From assembly GCF_018613155.1 (NCBI RefSeq), contig NZ_JAGGQU010000019.1, forward strand, positions 1 through 44,056: a DNA stretch of 44,056 nt, in the 5' to 3' direction. A program made the translations under genes and the position numbers. Under the pieces are notes generated by a model, which ran no database searches, was not told the DNA's origin, and was given only the letters and a program-made list of their open reading frames with translations. This DNA is from Bacillus sp. ISL-55 (lineage in GTDB: Bacteria; Bacillota; Bacilli; Bacillales; Cytobacillaceae). Positions 1 to 7,148 of the stretch are shown piece after piece; the first letter of the stretch is position 1, and each line of letters starts with the position of its first letter.

Positions 1-44
1 TATAAAAGTTTTGACAATACGATCTTTACAAAGGGGGAAACAAA

Positions 45-1055
45 ATGAAAAAGTTTTTAGCGACGGCTGCGGCATTCACGATGCTGCTGGCAGCAGGATG
101 TTCTAACCAGTCTTCTGGCGATGGCAATGCAACAGGGGAAAATGGGGAATGGAAACCGACTCAACCGATTGAAATTACCGCTCCAGCTGGACCAGGCGGC
201 GGTTGGGATACAACAGCACGTATGGCTTCACAGGTTTTTGAACAGGAGAAAATCATTGACAAGCGTCTGCCGGTTGTCAATAAGGCTGGTGGAGGGGGAG
301 CCATTGGCTGGGCTTATATCGCCGGTAAAAAGGACAGCGAGCATCATATGTTCGTTGCTTCACCACCATTAGTGTTAGTGCCTTTGAATGGGCAATCCGA
401 GTACGGATATGAAGACTTCACACCTCTTTCAAACCTGATTGCAGACTACGGTGCATTCGTTGTTAAAGCAGATGCGAAGTGGAATAACCTGAATGATCTG
501 TTTGAAGATATGAAAAAGGATCCTGCAAGCGTCAGCGTTATTGGAACTTCATCACCGGGCAGTATGGACCATATGCAGTTTGTGAAGATTGCTAAGGCCG
601 CTGGCGTTGATGTAACGAAAATCAAGTATATTTCTGACCCGGATGCTGGTGGTTTAACGGCTGTATTGAATGGAAGCGTGGATGTTTATACAACAGGTGT
701 AGCAGAAACGATTGAACAAGTAAAAGCAGGAAAAATCAAAGTTCTCGGTATCACTTCTGAGGAGAGACTGGAAGGAGAAGTCTTATCTGACTTCCAAACT
801 GCCAAGGAACAGGGAATTGATGAAACGTTTGTAAACTGGAGGGGCTTCTTCGGACCTCCGGGAATGGACCCTGCAGCCGTTAAGTACTATGAAGAAAAAT
901 TCAAAGAGCTAAGCGACTCGCCTGCGTGGGATGAAATCCGCAAGAAGTATGGATGGGGAGAACTTTACATGGATAGCGAAGAGTACAGCGAGTTCTTGAA
1001 AAAAGAAGCGGAAGACATGAAGACACTTCTTGAAGAGTTAGGATTGTCACGCTAA
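45..1055 (+). CDS. tctC: Tripartite tricarboxylate transporter substrate-binding lipoprotein (TctC family)
   Basis: This 336-aa protein is the extracytoplasmic binding component of a TTT-family secondary transporter for carboxylates such as citrate. The N-terminus is a lipoprotein signal with a lipobox ending at Cys19 (LLAAGC). Next comes the family's PAGPGGGWDTTAR segment near residues 47-59, which contributes to ligand binding, and the overall length is normal for TctC. An AAAGGGGG ribosome binding site lies just before the ATG. The next two genes encode the small and large membrane subunits, so this is a complete tctCBA set. The exact substrate cannot be read from sequence. Regulators and the operon promoter may lie to the left of the window. 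Confidence 0.93.
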   Translation: MKKFLATAAAFTMLLAAGCSNQSSGDGNATGENGEWKPTQPIEITAPAGPGGGWDTTARMASQVFEQEKIIDKRLPVVNKAGGGGAIGWAYIAGKKDSEHHMFVASPPLVLVPLNGQSEYGYEDFTPLSNLIADYGAFVVKADAKWNNLNDLFEDMKKDPASVSVIGTSSPGSMDHMQFVKIAKAAGVDVTKIKYISDPDAGGLTAVLNGSVDVYTTGVAETIEQVKAGKIKVLGITSEERLEGEVLSDFQTAKEQGIDETFVNWRGFFGPPGMDPAAVKYYEEKFKELSDSPAWDEIRKKYGWGELYMDSEEYSEFLKKEAEDMKTLLEELGLSR

Positions 1056-1085
1056 CTTCTAGTCTGAATAAAAGGAAACGTATCG

Positions 1086-1118
1086 GAAGATAGAGCAGTC
1101 AGGCCTGTTCTATCTTTC
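1086..1118 (+). promoter_or_regulatory. Intercistronic hairpin between tctC and tctB
   Basis: GAAGATAGAGCAG pairs with CTGTTCTATCTTTC (13 pairs, one bulge) around a short loop. No long U-tract follows, so it is more likely an mRNA-stabilising or partial-termination element. Such an element would keep the binding protein more abundant than the membrane subunits. The structure is seen; the role is inferred. Confidence 0.5.
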
Positions 1119-1143
1119 ATTCTATTAAAAGAGGTGACCACCA

Positions 1144-1602
1144 TTGCTTAGCAGGATCAACCAAAAAATTGCAGTCATCCTGGGGATTCTATCAGGCTTC
1201 TATTTGCTATTAAGCTATAACCTGCCGAAATACCCAAATGCCATCATCGATGCGGATGTTGTGCCGAAGGGTTTAGGCTTACTATTGCTGTTTTTCGCTG
1301 TCCTTCTATATTTTGATAAAAATGAAGAGACTGAAGCTGAAAAGCTAAAGCGTACAATCACTAAAGAGAATGTTCTATTGTTATTAGCGGTTCTTGTTTT
1401 TATATTAATCTATATTTTTCTACTAGAAATCATTGGATTTTTACTCATGACTGCTTTATTTATATTTGGATGTTCATTATTCCTTGGATATAAAAAGCAT
1501 GTAGCAAATGCAATAGTTTCGATTACATTTTCCTTAGTTATTTATGGACTATTCAACTATCTTTTGAAAATTAATCTACCAGCAGGAATTATCCCGTTGT
1601 AA
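1144..1602 (+). CDS. tctB: Tripartite tricarboxylate transporter small membrane subunit (TctB family)
   Basis: This 152-aa hydrophobic protein has about four predicted membrane segments, roughly at residues 8-26, 40-60, 78-100 and 104-145, as expected for the 4-TM TctB subunit that pairs with TctA. TctB proteins are poorly conserved, so the call rests on size, topology and its place between tctC and tctA. The start is TTG, chosen because a GAGGTGA ribosome binding site sits a few bases before it. It ends 14 nt before tctA, consistent with one transcript. Confidence 0.85.
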   Translation: MLSRINQKIAVILGILSGFYLLLSYNLPKYPNAIIDADVVPKGLGLLLLFFAVLLYFDKNEETEAEKLKRTITKENVLLLLAVLVFILIYIFLLEIIGFLLMTALFIFGCSLFLGYKKHVANAIVSITFSLVIYGLFNYLLKINLPAGIIPL

Positions 1603-1616
1603 AAGGAGGGTAGAGC

Positions 1617-3128
1617 ATGGATGCATTTCAAGGTTTAATGTCAGGGTTTCAAGTGGCTTTTAGTATAGAAGGAATCATGTTTGTATTTATCGGTGTTTTT
1701 GTGGGGACATTCATCGGAATGATGCCAGGATTGGGACCAATCAGTGCAATCGCCATCATGATCCCGATTACTTATAGCATGGATCCGACGGTAGCATTGG
1801 TTATGATGGCCGGGGTCTACTATGGTGCCATTTTTGGAGGCTCAAGTTCCTCGATTCTCTTAAACGCACCGGGTGTTGCCGGAACGGTCGCTACTGCGTT
1901 TGATGGATATCCTATGGCCCAGCAGGGTAAAGCAGGCAAGGCACTGGCAATTGCCGCTATTGCCTCGTTTACTGGCGGAACAGTCAGTGTTATTTTGCTC
2001 ATGTTATTCACGCCAGTTTTATCAGCTGTGGCGGTATCGTTCGGGCCAGCTGAGTATTTTGCTTTGATGTTCATGGGACTGACTGCCATTTCAAGTTTGT
2101 CAGATGGCTCAACCATCAAGGCATTCATCTCGGCAACCTTAGGGTTTATCGTAGTGACAATTGGAATCGACAGTCAGACTGGTACAAGCAGATTCACTTT
2201 TGGGAACCCGAATCTTCTTGAGGGAATAGACTTCCTAGTCATTGCGCTGGGATTATTCGCTTTAGCGGAGGTTAGTACACTTATCTTGAATCGTAAAGAT
2301 AATTCAATGAGTGAAAATAAAGAGATTGGCAGCTTGCGTTTGTCTAAGGAAGATGTAAAAGAAATGAGTGGTCCGATGACAAGGCAATCCTTTCTGGGCT
2401 TCATTATCGGTGTCTTGCCAGGAGCGGGAGCAACGATCGCTTCCTTCATTGCTTATATTACCGAAAAAAAGCTGGCGAAAAACCCAGAGGAATTCGGAAA
2501 GGGGTCAATCAAAGGGTTGGCGGCGCCCGAAACAGCGAATAATGCCGCAACTGGAGGAGCATTTGTGCCACTTCTCAGCCTGGGAATTCCAGGGTCGGGG
2601 ACTACAGCAGTTCTATTGGGTGCTTTTTTAGTATTAGGAGTACAGCCGGGACCACTATTAATTCAGGACCGTCCTGAAGTATTCTGGGGAATCATCGCCA
2701 GTATGTATATCGGGAATATTTTTCTATTAATCCTGAACCTTCCGTTGATTCCTTACATCGCCAGGGTACTCAGGATTCCAAGACCGCTATTGATCTCACT
2801 CGTAATCATTTTCAGCTTGATTGGAGTCTATGCCATAAGCTTCAACACATTCGATTTGTACATGTTAGTCGCGTTTGGAATCATTGGATTCCTGATGAGG
2901 ATGTTCTCGTTTCCGGCGGCGCCATTTATCCTCGCCTTTATTCTCGGTGGGATGATGGAACAAGCCTTCAGACAAACGCTGACCATTTCAAACGGAAGTC
3001 TGGCTATCTTTATGGATAAGCCAATCGCGCTGACACTGATCATTGTAAGCCTGCTGACAATTCTAGTTCCGATGTTTACAGGACGAAAAAAGCTTAGTGC
3101 GAAAAACGATGCTGGGAAACCTTTATAA
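1617..3128 (+). CDS. tctA: Tripartite tricarboxylate transporter large permease (TctA family)
   Basis: This 503-aa protein is the main translocation subunit of the TTT system, moving a carboxylate across the cytoplasmic membrane with an ion gradient. It has about 10-12 hydrophobic segments and the glycine/proline-rich family motifs: GMMPGLGP near residue 37 and a related GVLPGAGAT near residue 265. Two such halves are typical of TctA. Length matches the family (about 500 aa). The ribosome binding site is AAAGGAGGG. It is the last gene of the operon and is followed immediately by a strong terminator. Confidence 0.95.
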   Translation: MDAFQGLMSGFQVAFSIEGIMFVFIGVFVGTFIGMMPGLGPISAIAIMIPITYSMDPTVALVMMAGVYYGAIFGGSSSSILLNAPGVAGTVATAFDGYPMAQQGKAGKALAIAAIASFTGGTVSVILLMLFTPVLSAVAVSFGPAEYFALMFMGLTAISSLSDGSTIKAFISATLGFIVVTIGIDSQTGTSRFTFGNPNLLEGIDFLVIALGLFALAEVSTLILNRKDNSMSENKEIGSLRLSKEDVKEMSGPMTRQSFLGFIIGVLPGAGATIASFIAYITEKKLAKNPEEFGKGSIKGLAAPETANNAATGGAFVPLLSLGIPGSGTTAVLLGAFLVLGVQPGPLLIQDRPEVFWGIIASMYIGNIFLLILNLPLIPYIARVLRIPRPLLISLVIIFSLIGVYAISFNTFDLYMLVAFGIIGFLMRMFSFPAAPFILAFILGGMMEQAFRQTLTISNGSLAIFMDKPIALTLIIVSLLTILVPMFTGRKKLSAKNDAGKPL

Positions 3129-3132
3129 TGAT

Positions 3133-3165
3133 GAAAAACTGCAAGCCACAGGCCTGCAGTTTTTC
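3133..3165 (+). terminator. Intrinsic terminator after tctA
   Basis: A perfect 11-bp stem (GAAAAACTGCA / TGCAGTTTTTC) encloses a small inner GCC/GGC stem, with the T-run inside the 3' arm. Confidence 0.85.
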
Positions 3166-3281
3166 AATTTCCAAAGAGCAACTGTCTTCCAATATTTACA
3201 TTTCATCTCTTCTCGGATAATGTTTACCAGCGTCCAGTTAGGCTATAAGTATATTAGAGTGTAAAAGGAAGGAGTGGCGAC

Positions 3282-3524
3282 ATGGAGAAAAGAAACTTAA
3301 TGCTTTCATTCACATTGGGGACAGGCCTATTGCTTGCCGGCTGTGGAGCCACTGAAGAGCCCCCGCCGGAAGAAGATCCGGTGATGGAACAGGATGAACA
3401 AGCTCCTCCGGCACCAGATGGTACACATGAATTGCCTGACGAACCAAGAAAAGGTACAACCGAGAATGACGAGGAATTAACTGAAGAAGAACAGCAGATC
3501 ATTGAGGAGTCTACTGAAGAGTAA
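3282..3524 (+). CDS. Small acidic lipoprotein, unknown function
   Basis: This 80-aa protein has a lipoprotein signal peptide with lipobox LLLAGC (Cys21). The remaining ~59 residues are dominated by Glu, Asp and Pro and appear disordered. A strong AAGGAAGGAG ribosome binding site lies 7 nt before the ATG, and a terminator follows, so it is probably a real single-gene unit. No enzymatic motif is visible. A second tiny acidic lipoprotein lies just downstream on the opposite strand. Secreted acidic lipoproteins of this kind are common in Bacillaceae and mostly uncharacterised. Confidence 0.75.
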   Translation: MEKRNLMLSFTLGTGLLLAGCGATEEPPPEEDPVMEQDEQAPPAPDGTHELPDEPRKGTTENDEELTEEEQQIIEESTEE

Positions 3525-3533
3525 CGCAGGAAA

Positions 3534-3567
3534 AGAACCTTAGAACCGTACCTGTACTAAGGTTTTT
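3534..3567 (+). terminator. Intrinsic terminator after the small lipoprotein gene
   Basis: An 8-bp perfect stem AACCTTAG / CTAAGGTT, extendable by a G-U and an A-U pair, is followed by a T-run. Confidence 0.75.
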
Positions 3568-3629
3568 TCAATAAAAGTCAATATGCTACAAGGAGAGAAA
3601 AAGGTTGAGAAAAGCCATTATACCGTTGA

Positions 3630-3743
3630 TCATCTGAAACCTCGGACGAGCCGGGACTCGGTGTCTACCATGGCCCTGTTGCATAATTAGGAGAAGCAGG
3701 CTGGGAGCAATTCGGAAAACAGGCAATCACGTACAAACGATAA
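3630..3743 (+). pseudogene. Possible relic of a protein-coding gene
   Basis: One forward frame reads 18 protein-like codons (including EPGLGVYHGPVA), then a TAA at 3684-3686, then 18 more protein-like codons (LGEAGWEQFGKQ...) before a second TAA. The composition (Trp, Gly, Tyr, Gln) is unlike the AT-rich intergenic DNA around it. This could be the 3' remnant of a gene with one nonsense mutation (CAA to TAA would restore it). I do not recognise the family, and no start codon with a ribosome binding site is visible in frame. Low confidence. Confidence 0.25.
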
Positions 3744-3748
3744 CAAAG

Positions 3749-3791
3749 AAAAAATGCTGTTCCTTCTATATATGAAGAAACAGCATTTTTT
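3749..3791. terminator. Bidirectional terminator
   Basis: A perfect 13-bp stem AAAAAATGCTGTT / AACAGCATTTTTT gives T-runs on both strands. It can end the minus-strand lipoprotein transcript and anything read from the left. Confidence 0.85.
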
Positions 3792-3815
3792 GAAAAGGTA
3801 AAAGGTCTTGATGTC

Positions 3816-3986
3816 TTACTTCCCATCGCTATCAGATTTATCATCATCCAGTTTGAAATCTTCATCTTCCACATCATTTTCAGTATCCTCGACAGGCGGT
3901 TCATTTTCCTCGTCCGTCTCTGCGGAACAACCTCCAATAAATATCGCCAGTGCCAATGGGATTCCATAGAAAAGTTTCTTTTTCAT
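3816..3986 (-). CDS. Tiny acidic lipoprotein, unknown function
   Basis: This 56-aa protein begins MKKKLFYG and has a lipobox ending at Cys20 (FIGGC). The tail of ~36 residues is almost all Asp, Glu, Ser and Lys. I chose this ATG rather than an in-frame start 21 nt upstream because an AAAGGAG ribosome binding site lies immediately before it. A bidirectional terminator follows. It resembles the other small acidic lipoprotein at 3282-3524 in design but not in aligned sequence. Function unknown. Confidence 0.7.
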   Translation of the reverse strand: MKKKLFYGIPLALAIFIGGCSAETDEENEPPVEDTENDVEDEDFKLDDDKSDSDGK

Positions 3987-4130
3987 AATCAGACTCCTTT
4001 CTTCCAAAACACCTTGTTTGGATAGGATTATTATTATCTAAAACATACCCGGTCATAATCCTTATAAACGTGAGAAGTTTTTTATTGAAAATAAAAGCAT
4101 ATCAGCCTAAAAAGTACAAAAACTAAAGCC

Positions 4131-4602
4131 AAAGAAAGATTCTATAAGCCCAAAAAGAGGAGGAATCCGCAAAAAGGTCACATAGAAAGATTCTAAAAGC
4201 CCAAAACGAGGAGAAACCTGCAAAAAGGTCACATAGAAAGATTCTATAGGCCCGAAACGAGAAGAAACTCGCAAAAAGGTCACATAGAAAGATTCTATAA
4301 GCCCAAAACGAGGAGGAACCCGCAAAAAGGTCACATAGAAAGATTCTACAAGCCCAAAACGAGGAGAAGCCTGTAAAAAGGTCACATAGAAAGATTCTAT
4401 AAGCTCGAAACGAGGAAGAATCCGCAAAAAGGTCACATAGAAAGATTCTACAAGCCCAAAAAGAGGAGAAACCCGCAAAAGGTCACATAGAAATATTCTA
4501 TAAGCCCAAAACGAGGAGAAGCCTGCAAAAAGGTCACATAGAAAGATTCTATAAGTCTAAAACGAGGAAGAATCCGCAAAAAAGGTCACATAGAGAGTTT
4601 CT
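4131..4602. repeat. 51-bp tandem repeat array (8 full and 2 partial copies)
   Basis: The unit contains AAAAAGGTCACATAGAAAG followed by ATTCTATAAGCCC and an AAACGAGGAG-type end. Eight full units run head to tail; the first partial unit lacks its start and the last stops after GGTCACATAG. Each carries a small palindrome, TAGAA-AGA-TTCTA. Because 51 is a multiple of three, the minus strand stays open for 123 codons and reads a 17-residue repeat (ESFYVTFLR...). That frame begins mid-array at a TTG without a ribosome binding site and is broken by a one-base deletion near 4476. I therefore treat the array as non-coding. Confidence 0.85.
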
Positions 4603-4638
4603 TAACCACCAGGTCTTAAATACAAAGGGGGTGATCAT

Positions 4639-4761
4639 ATGGCGAAGAAGAAACCTAAGCATGATAAAGCTCTTCCAAAAGCAGATATTGAATTTGCTGA
4701 GGAAAGAGGAAATGGTTTTGAAAAGGTAGCATTAAAAGCTCAACGGAAACAAAATAAATGA
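4639..4761 (+). CDS. 40-aa basic hypothetical protein
   Basis: The ORF starts MAKKKPKHDKALPKADIEF and is rich in Lys, with some Glu. A strong AAAGGGGGTGAT ribosome binding site lies at the right distance from the ATG, the best argument that it is translated. There is no membrane segment or signal peptide. It is short, charged and soluble, and recalls the small basic proteins of Bacillus sporulation or stress regulons, but I cannot name a family. It sits directly after the 51-bp repeat array and before the brnQ terminator. Confidence 0.65.
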   Translation: MAKKKPKHDKALPKADIEFAEERGNGFEKVALKAQRKQNK

Positions 4762-4825
4762 TTTGCTTCTGAATTTTATAAGACAGCCACTTGAAGATTT
4801 TTTGAAAAATTATTCCCAGGAATAG

Positions 4826-4860
4826 AAAAAGAACTGCAGAGAAAATCTACAGTTCTTTTT
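4826..4860. terminator. Bidirectional terminator downstream of brnQ
   Basis: A perfect 11-bp stem AAAAAGAACTG / CAGTTCTTTTT. The right arm includes the last codons of brnQ on the minus strand; the T-run on each strand would end brnQ and the 40-aa ORF transcript. Confidence 0.85.
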
Positions 4861-6211
4861 GGTATCTTTTCATTGGTAATAGAGCTTTAGGTGAAATATA
4901 CCCCACTACAGCCCCAAGGAAAGCGGGAATGATCCACCCTAGACCAACATCGTATAGAGGAAGGTAGTTCATATAAAGAGAGGTTATATTATTGAATAAA
5001 GAAAAATTGATATTTGGCAGGTTAGCCACTAATGCGTTATAACCGTCAAAAACACTCACAATGAATGTCATCGATATTGAAGCGGTATATACGCTTTGCT
5101 TATTTTTGAATAGCGGCGATAGCAGCGTCAATAAGATAAGGATGATTGCTAATGGATAAAGGAACATTAGAGCCGGTACAGCAAATTGGATGATATTGTT
5201 CAAACCAAAGTTTGCTACTGTGAAAGAAACGATACATAGGAGGAGCACAAACCTTTGATATGAAACCTTTGGCAGTAAATCATGAAAAAATTCGCTGCAG
5301 GCCGTAATTAATCCAATGCTTGTTTTTAAACATGCCAGAACAATAATGATAGCCAGCAAGATTGCCCCGAAAGGCCCAAAATAGTGTTCGGCAACTGCAG
5401 AAAAAATCTGTCCGCCATTCTCGAAGGTTCCGATAGCTGATACGCTAGATGCTCCCATATACGTTATTAGTCCATATATCAGCATCATCAATGACATGGC
5501 GAATATGCCGGATTTTAATGTTGCCCTGGCAATTTCCTTCCTGGAGGTAATTCCCTGCCTTTTAATGGCGTTGATGACAACAATCCCGAATGCCAGGGAT
5601 GCAAGGGCATCCATTGTATTATATCCCTCTTTGAATCCGGTAATAAAAGCTAGATTAGCATATTCACCACTTGGTCCCCCGAAGCTCCCCATTGGCTTCA
5701 TGACTGAGATGCCTATTAATAAAAATAAAAAAACGAGAAAAGCAGGTGTCAGGTATTTTCCAATGTAGTCCATCACTTTTGCAGGATGCAGTGAAAAAAA
5801 GTAAACAATGGCAAAGAAGGCGAAGCTGAAAACGCCCAGCCATAAAGCAGTCTGTCCAGAATCAATGTAGGGTTCAAAACCAACAACGAATGGAACTGTG
5901 GCTGTCCTCGGTATCGCGAAAAAAGGTCCTATTGTCAAGTAAAGAACTGTCGCAAAGCCGACACCAAAAATAGGATGCACTCTGCTGGCTAAATCACGCA
6001 GCCCTGAACTTCCTGAAAGGCCTATAGCCAGTATGCCCAGAAAGGGGAGGCCGATGGCTGTTACCAGGAAGCCAATCAATGCAGTCCAGAAGTTCGTGCC
6101 TGCCAGTTGTCCTAGTTGAATAGGGAAAATCAAATTCCCCGCTCCAAAGTACATTCCAAATAGCATGGTCCCAATCAGGGCATAAGTTGAAAATGAAATT
6201 TTTTGCTGCAT
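4847..6211 (-). CDS. brnQ: Branched-chain amino acid transport system II carrier protein
   Basis: This 454-aa membrane protein imports leucine, isoleucine and valine with a cation (LIVCS family). It has about 12 hydrophobic segments, and an N-terminal region (GMYFGAGNLIFP, residues ~18-29) that is diagnostic for BrnQ. Length is normal. An in-frame GTG lies two codons upstream, but the AGGAG ribosome binding site is only 4 nt from that GTG and 10 nt from this ATG, so I prefer the ATG. The gene is monocistronic: a promoter lies about 200 nt upstream and a terminator overlaps its stop codon. The long leader may be regulatory. Confidence 0.93.
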   Translation of the reverse strand: MQQKISFSTYALIGTMLFGMYFGAGNLIFPIQLGQLAGTNFWTALIGFLVTAIGLPFLGILAIGLSGSSGLRDLASRVHPIFGVGFATVLYLTIGPFFAIPRTATVPFVVGFEPYIDSGQTALWLGVFSFAFFAIVYFFSLHPAKVMDYIGKYLTPAFLVFLFLLIGISVMKPMGSFGGPSGEYANLAFITGFKEGYNTMDALASLAFGIVVINAIKRQGITSRKEIARATLKSGIFAMSLMMLIYGLITYMGASSVSAIGTFENGGQIFSAVAEHYFGPFGAILLAIIIVLACLKTSIGLITACSEFFHDLLPKVSYQRFVLLLCIVSFTVANFGLNNIIQFAVPALMFLYPLAIILILLTLLSPLFKNKQSVYTASISMTFIVSVFDGYNALVANLPNINFSLFNNITSLYMNYLPLYDVGLGWIIPAFLGAVVGYISPKALLPMKRYQKEL

Positions 6212-6404
6212 ATACACTTGTCTCCTCTTCTTGATGTTGTGAATTCTGGTTCAACGACTTCTTTAGTTGGTTTAGGAGAAAGTTCCATAAAACCTTAAAA
6301 ACAGGGAGATAAATTCCGATTATTGGAAAGACAGTTAAAGAATGTTCAATCTATCACAAGAGAATATAGCCTAGCTTCTAAACCAACCCAAAAGAAGAAT
6401 AATA
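6212..6404 (-). promoter_or_regulatory. Long untranslated leader of brnQ with a distant inverted repeat
   Basis: From the predicted start site near 6404 to the brnQ start there are ~190 nt. GTTGGTTTAG (plus-strand 6266-6275) and CTAAACCAAC (6378-6387) are perfect reverse complements about 100 nt apart, so the leader can close into a long-range stem. I see no T-box consensus (AGGGTGGNACCGCG) and no terminator. Whether it is a regulatory RNA is unknown. Confidence 0.4.
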
Positions 6405-6410
6405 CACACT

Positions 6411-6439
6411 ACTATATAGACTAACTCTTCACAAGTCAA
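6411..6439 (-). promoter_or_regulatory. Sigma-A-type promoter of brnQ
   Basis: On the minus strand, TTGACT and TATAGT are separated by 17 nt; each box matches consensus at five of six positions. Confidence 0.7.
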
Positions 6440-6597
6440 TTGAGTTTTTAGTATTTTTCGAATAGAAGGACAGAAGTCAGCCGTGCATTTAAGGAATATG
6501 GTTATTCACAAGAGAAAGTTTATTTTTTAGTCGCTGTAAAAAATGCTATCCCCATCCGATACTATAGAAGGAAAAATTTTATTCGGGAGAGAATCTG

Positions 6598-6720
6598 ATG
6601 ACAATCGAACAAGCAAAAGCCATATTGAAGAATCCGGAAATTGTCCGGTATTTGACAAAAGAAGAAATGAAAGCAATTGACTTCTTGATCAGTATGGCAG
6701 AAAGAAAAGAGCAGAAGTAG
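6598..6720 (+). CDS. 40-aa hypothetical protein
   Basis: The ORF begins MTIEQAKAILKNPEIVRYL and appears to be a compact, helical, charged protein. A CGGGAGAGA ribosome binding site is correctly spaced before the ATG. There is no signal peptide or membrane segment. The helix-rich start with an Asn-Pro-Glu turn could be a small protein-protein interaction module, but that is speculation. It is flanked by brnQ's promoter region and by a duplicated non-coding repeat. Confidence 0.6.
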   Translation: MTIEQAKAILKNPEIVRYLTKEEMKAIDFLISMAERKEQK

Positions 6721-6824
6721 GCTTTCTCCTGTTCTTTTGTTTAGGCTCTTTTCTCAAACTTTGTTGCTTTTGATACAAAACAGGATTTCAAGACCTATTT
6801 TTTTCGTAAAGTTGACTCTATTTA

Positions 6825-6933
6825 TGAGAAAAGAGCATGCAAACTTAGTACCGACCTGCAAAATGGCTTTTTATTACGTTAAAATCGGCTTTAGGATTTT
6901 AACAACAATCTTTACGAAAACAGCGTTTGTTTA
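6825..6933. repeat. Interspersed repeat, copy 1 (~109 bp)
   Basis: It runs from TGAGAAAAGAGCATGCAAAC through GTTAAAATCGGCTTTAGGA to TTTACGAAAA. A second, diverged copy begins 138 bp downstream. A 65-codon ORF across it has no ribosome binding site and is judged spurious. Confidence 0.7.
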
Positions 6934-6962
6934 ATTAAAGCTCAAGTCTCGCTCTCCTTTTG

Positions 6963-7070
6963 TGAGAAAAGTGCATCCAAACTCAATTACAATCTGCAAA
7001 ATAGCCTTCTATTAAGTTAAAATCGGGCTTTAGGAATTTAACAGCAACTTTACGAAGAAAATAGGTTTAT
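6963..7070. repeat. Interspersed repeat, copy 2 (~108 bp)
   Basis: It aligns with copy 1 over its whole length, sharing TGAGAAAAG.GCAT, CTGCAAAAT.GC and GTTAAAATCGG plus a CTTTAGGA.TTTAACA block. It has many substitutions and short gaps. The divergence suggests an old duplication or two members of a dispersed non-coding family. Confidence 0.7.
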
Positions 7071-7100
7071 TCAACCCCATTTTGTAGTCAATAGCAACAA

Positions 7101-7130
7101 AAGAACCCTTGCGATTGTGCAAGGGTTCTT
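7101..7130. terminator. Terminator of the met operon
   Basis: A perfect 12-bp stem AAGAACCCTTGC / GCAAGGGTTCTT with a 6-nt loop. The minus-strand T-run follows, just past the amidohydrolase stop. Confidence 0.9.
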
Positions 7131-7148
7131 ATTTGAAGTAAATAATGA

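Noticed and set aside
4107-4478. A 123-codon minus-strand ORF with a 17-residue repeat
   Set aside because: It begins at a TTG inside the 51-bp array, lacks a ribosome binding site, and is interrupted by a one-base deletion in a neighbouring unit.
6212-6404. T-box riboswitch before brnQ
   Set aside because: No AGGGTGGNACCGCG-type antiterminator sequence and no terminator were found.
6737-6934. A 65-codon plus-strand ORF
   Set aside because: No ribosome binding site, and it overlaps one copy of a non-coding duplicated element.
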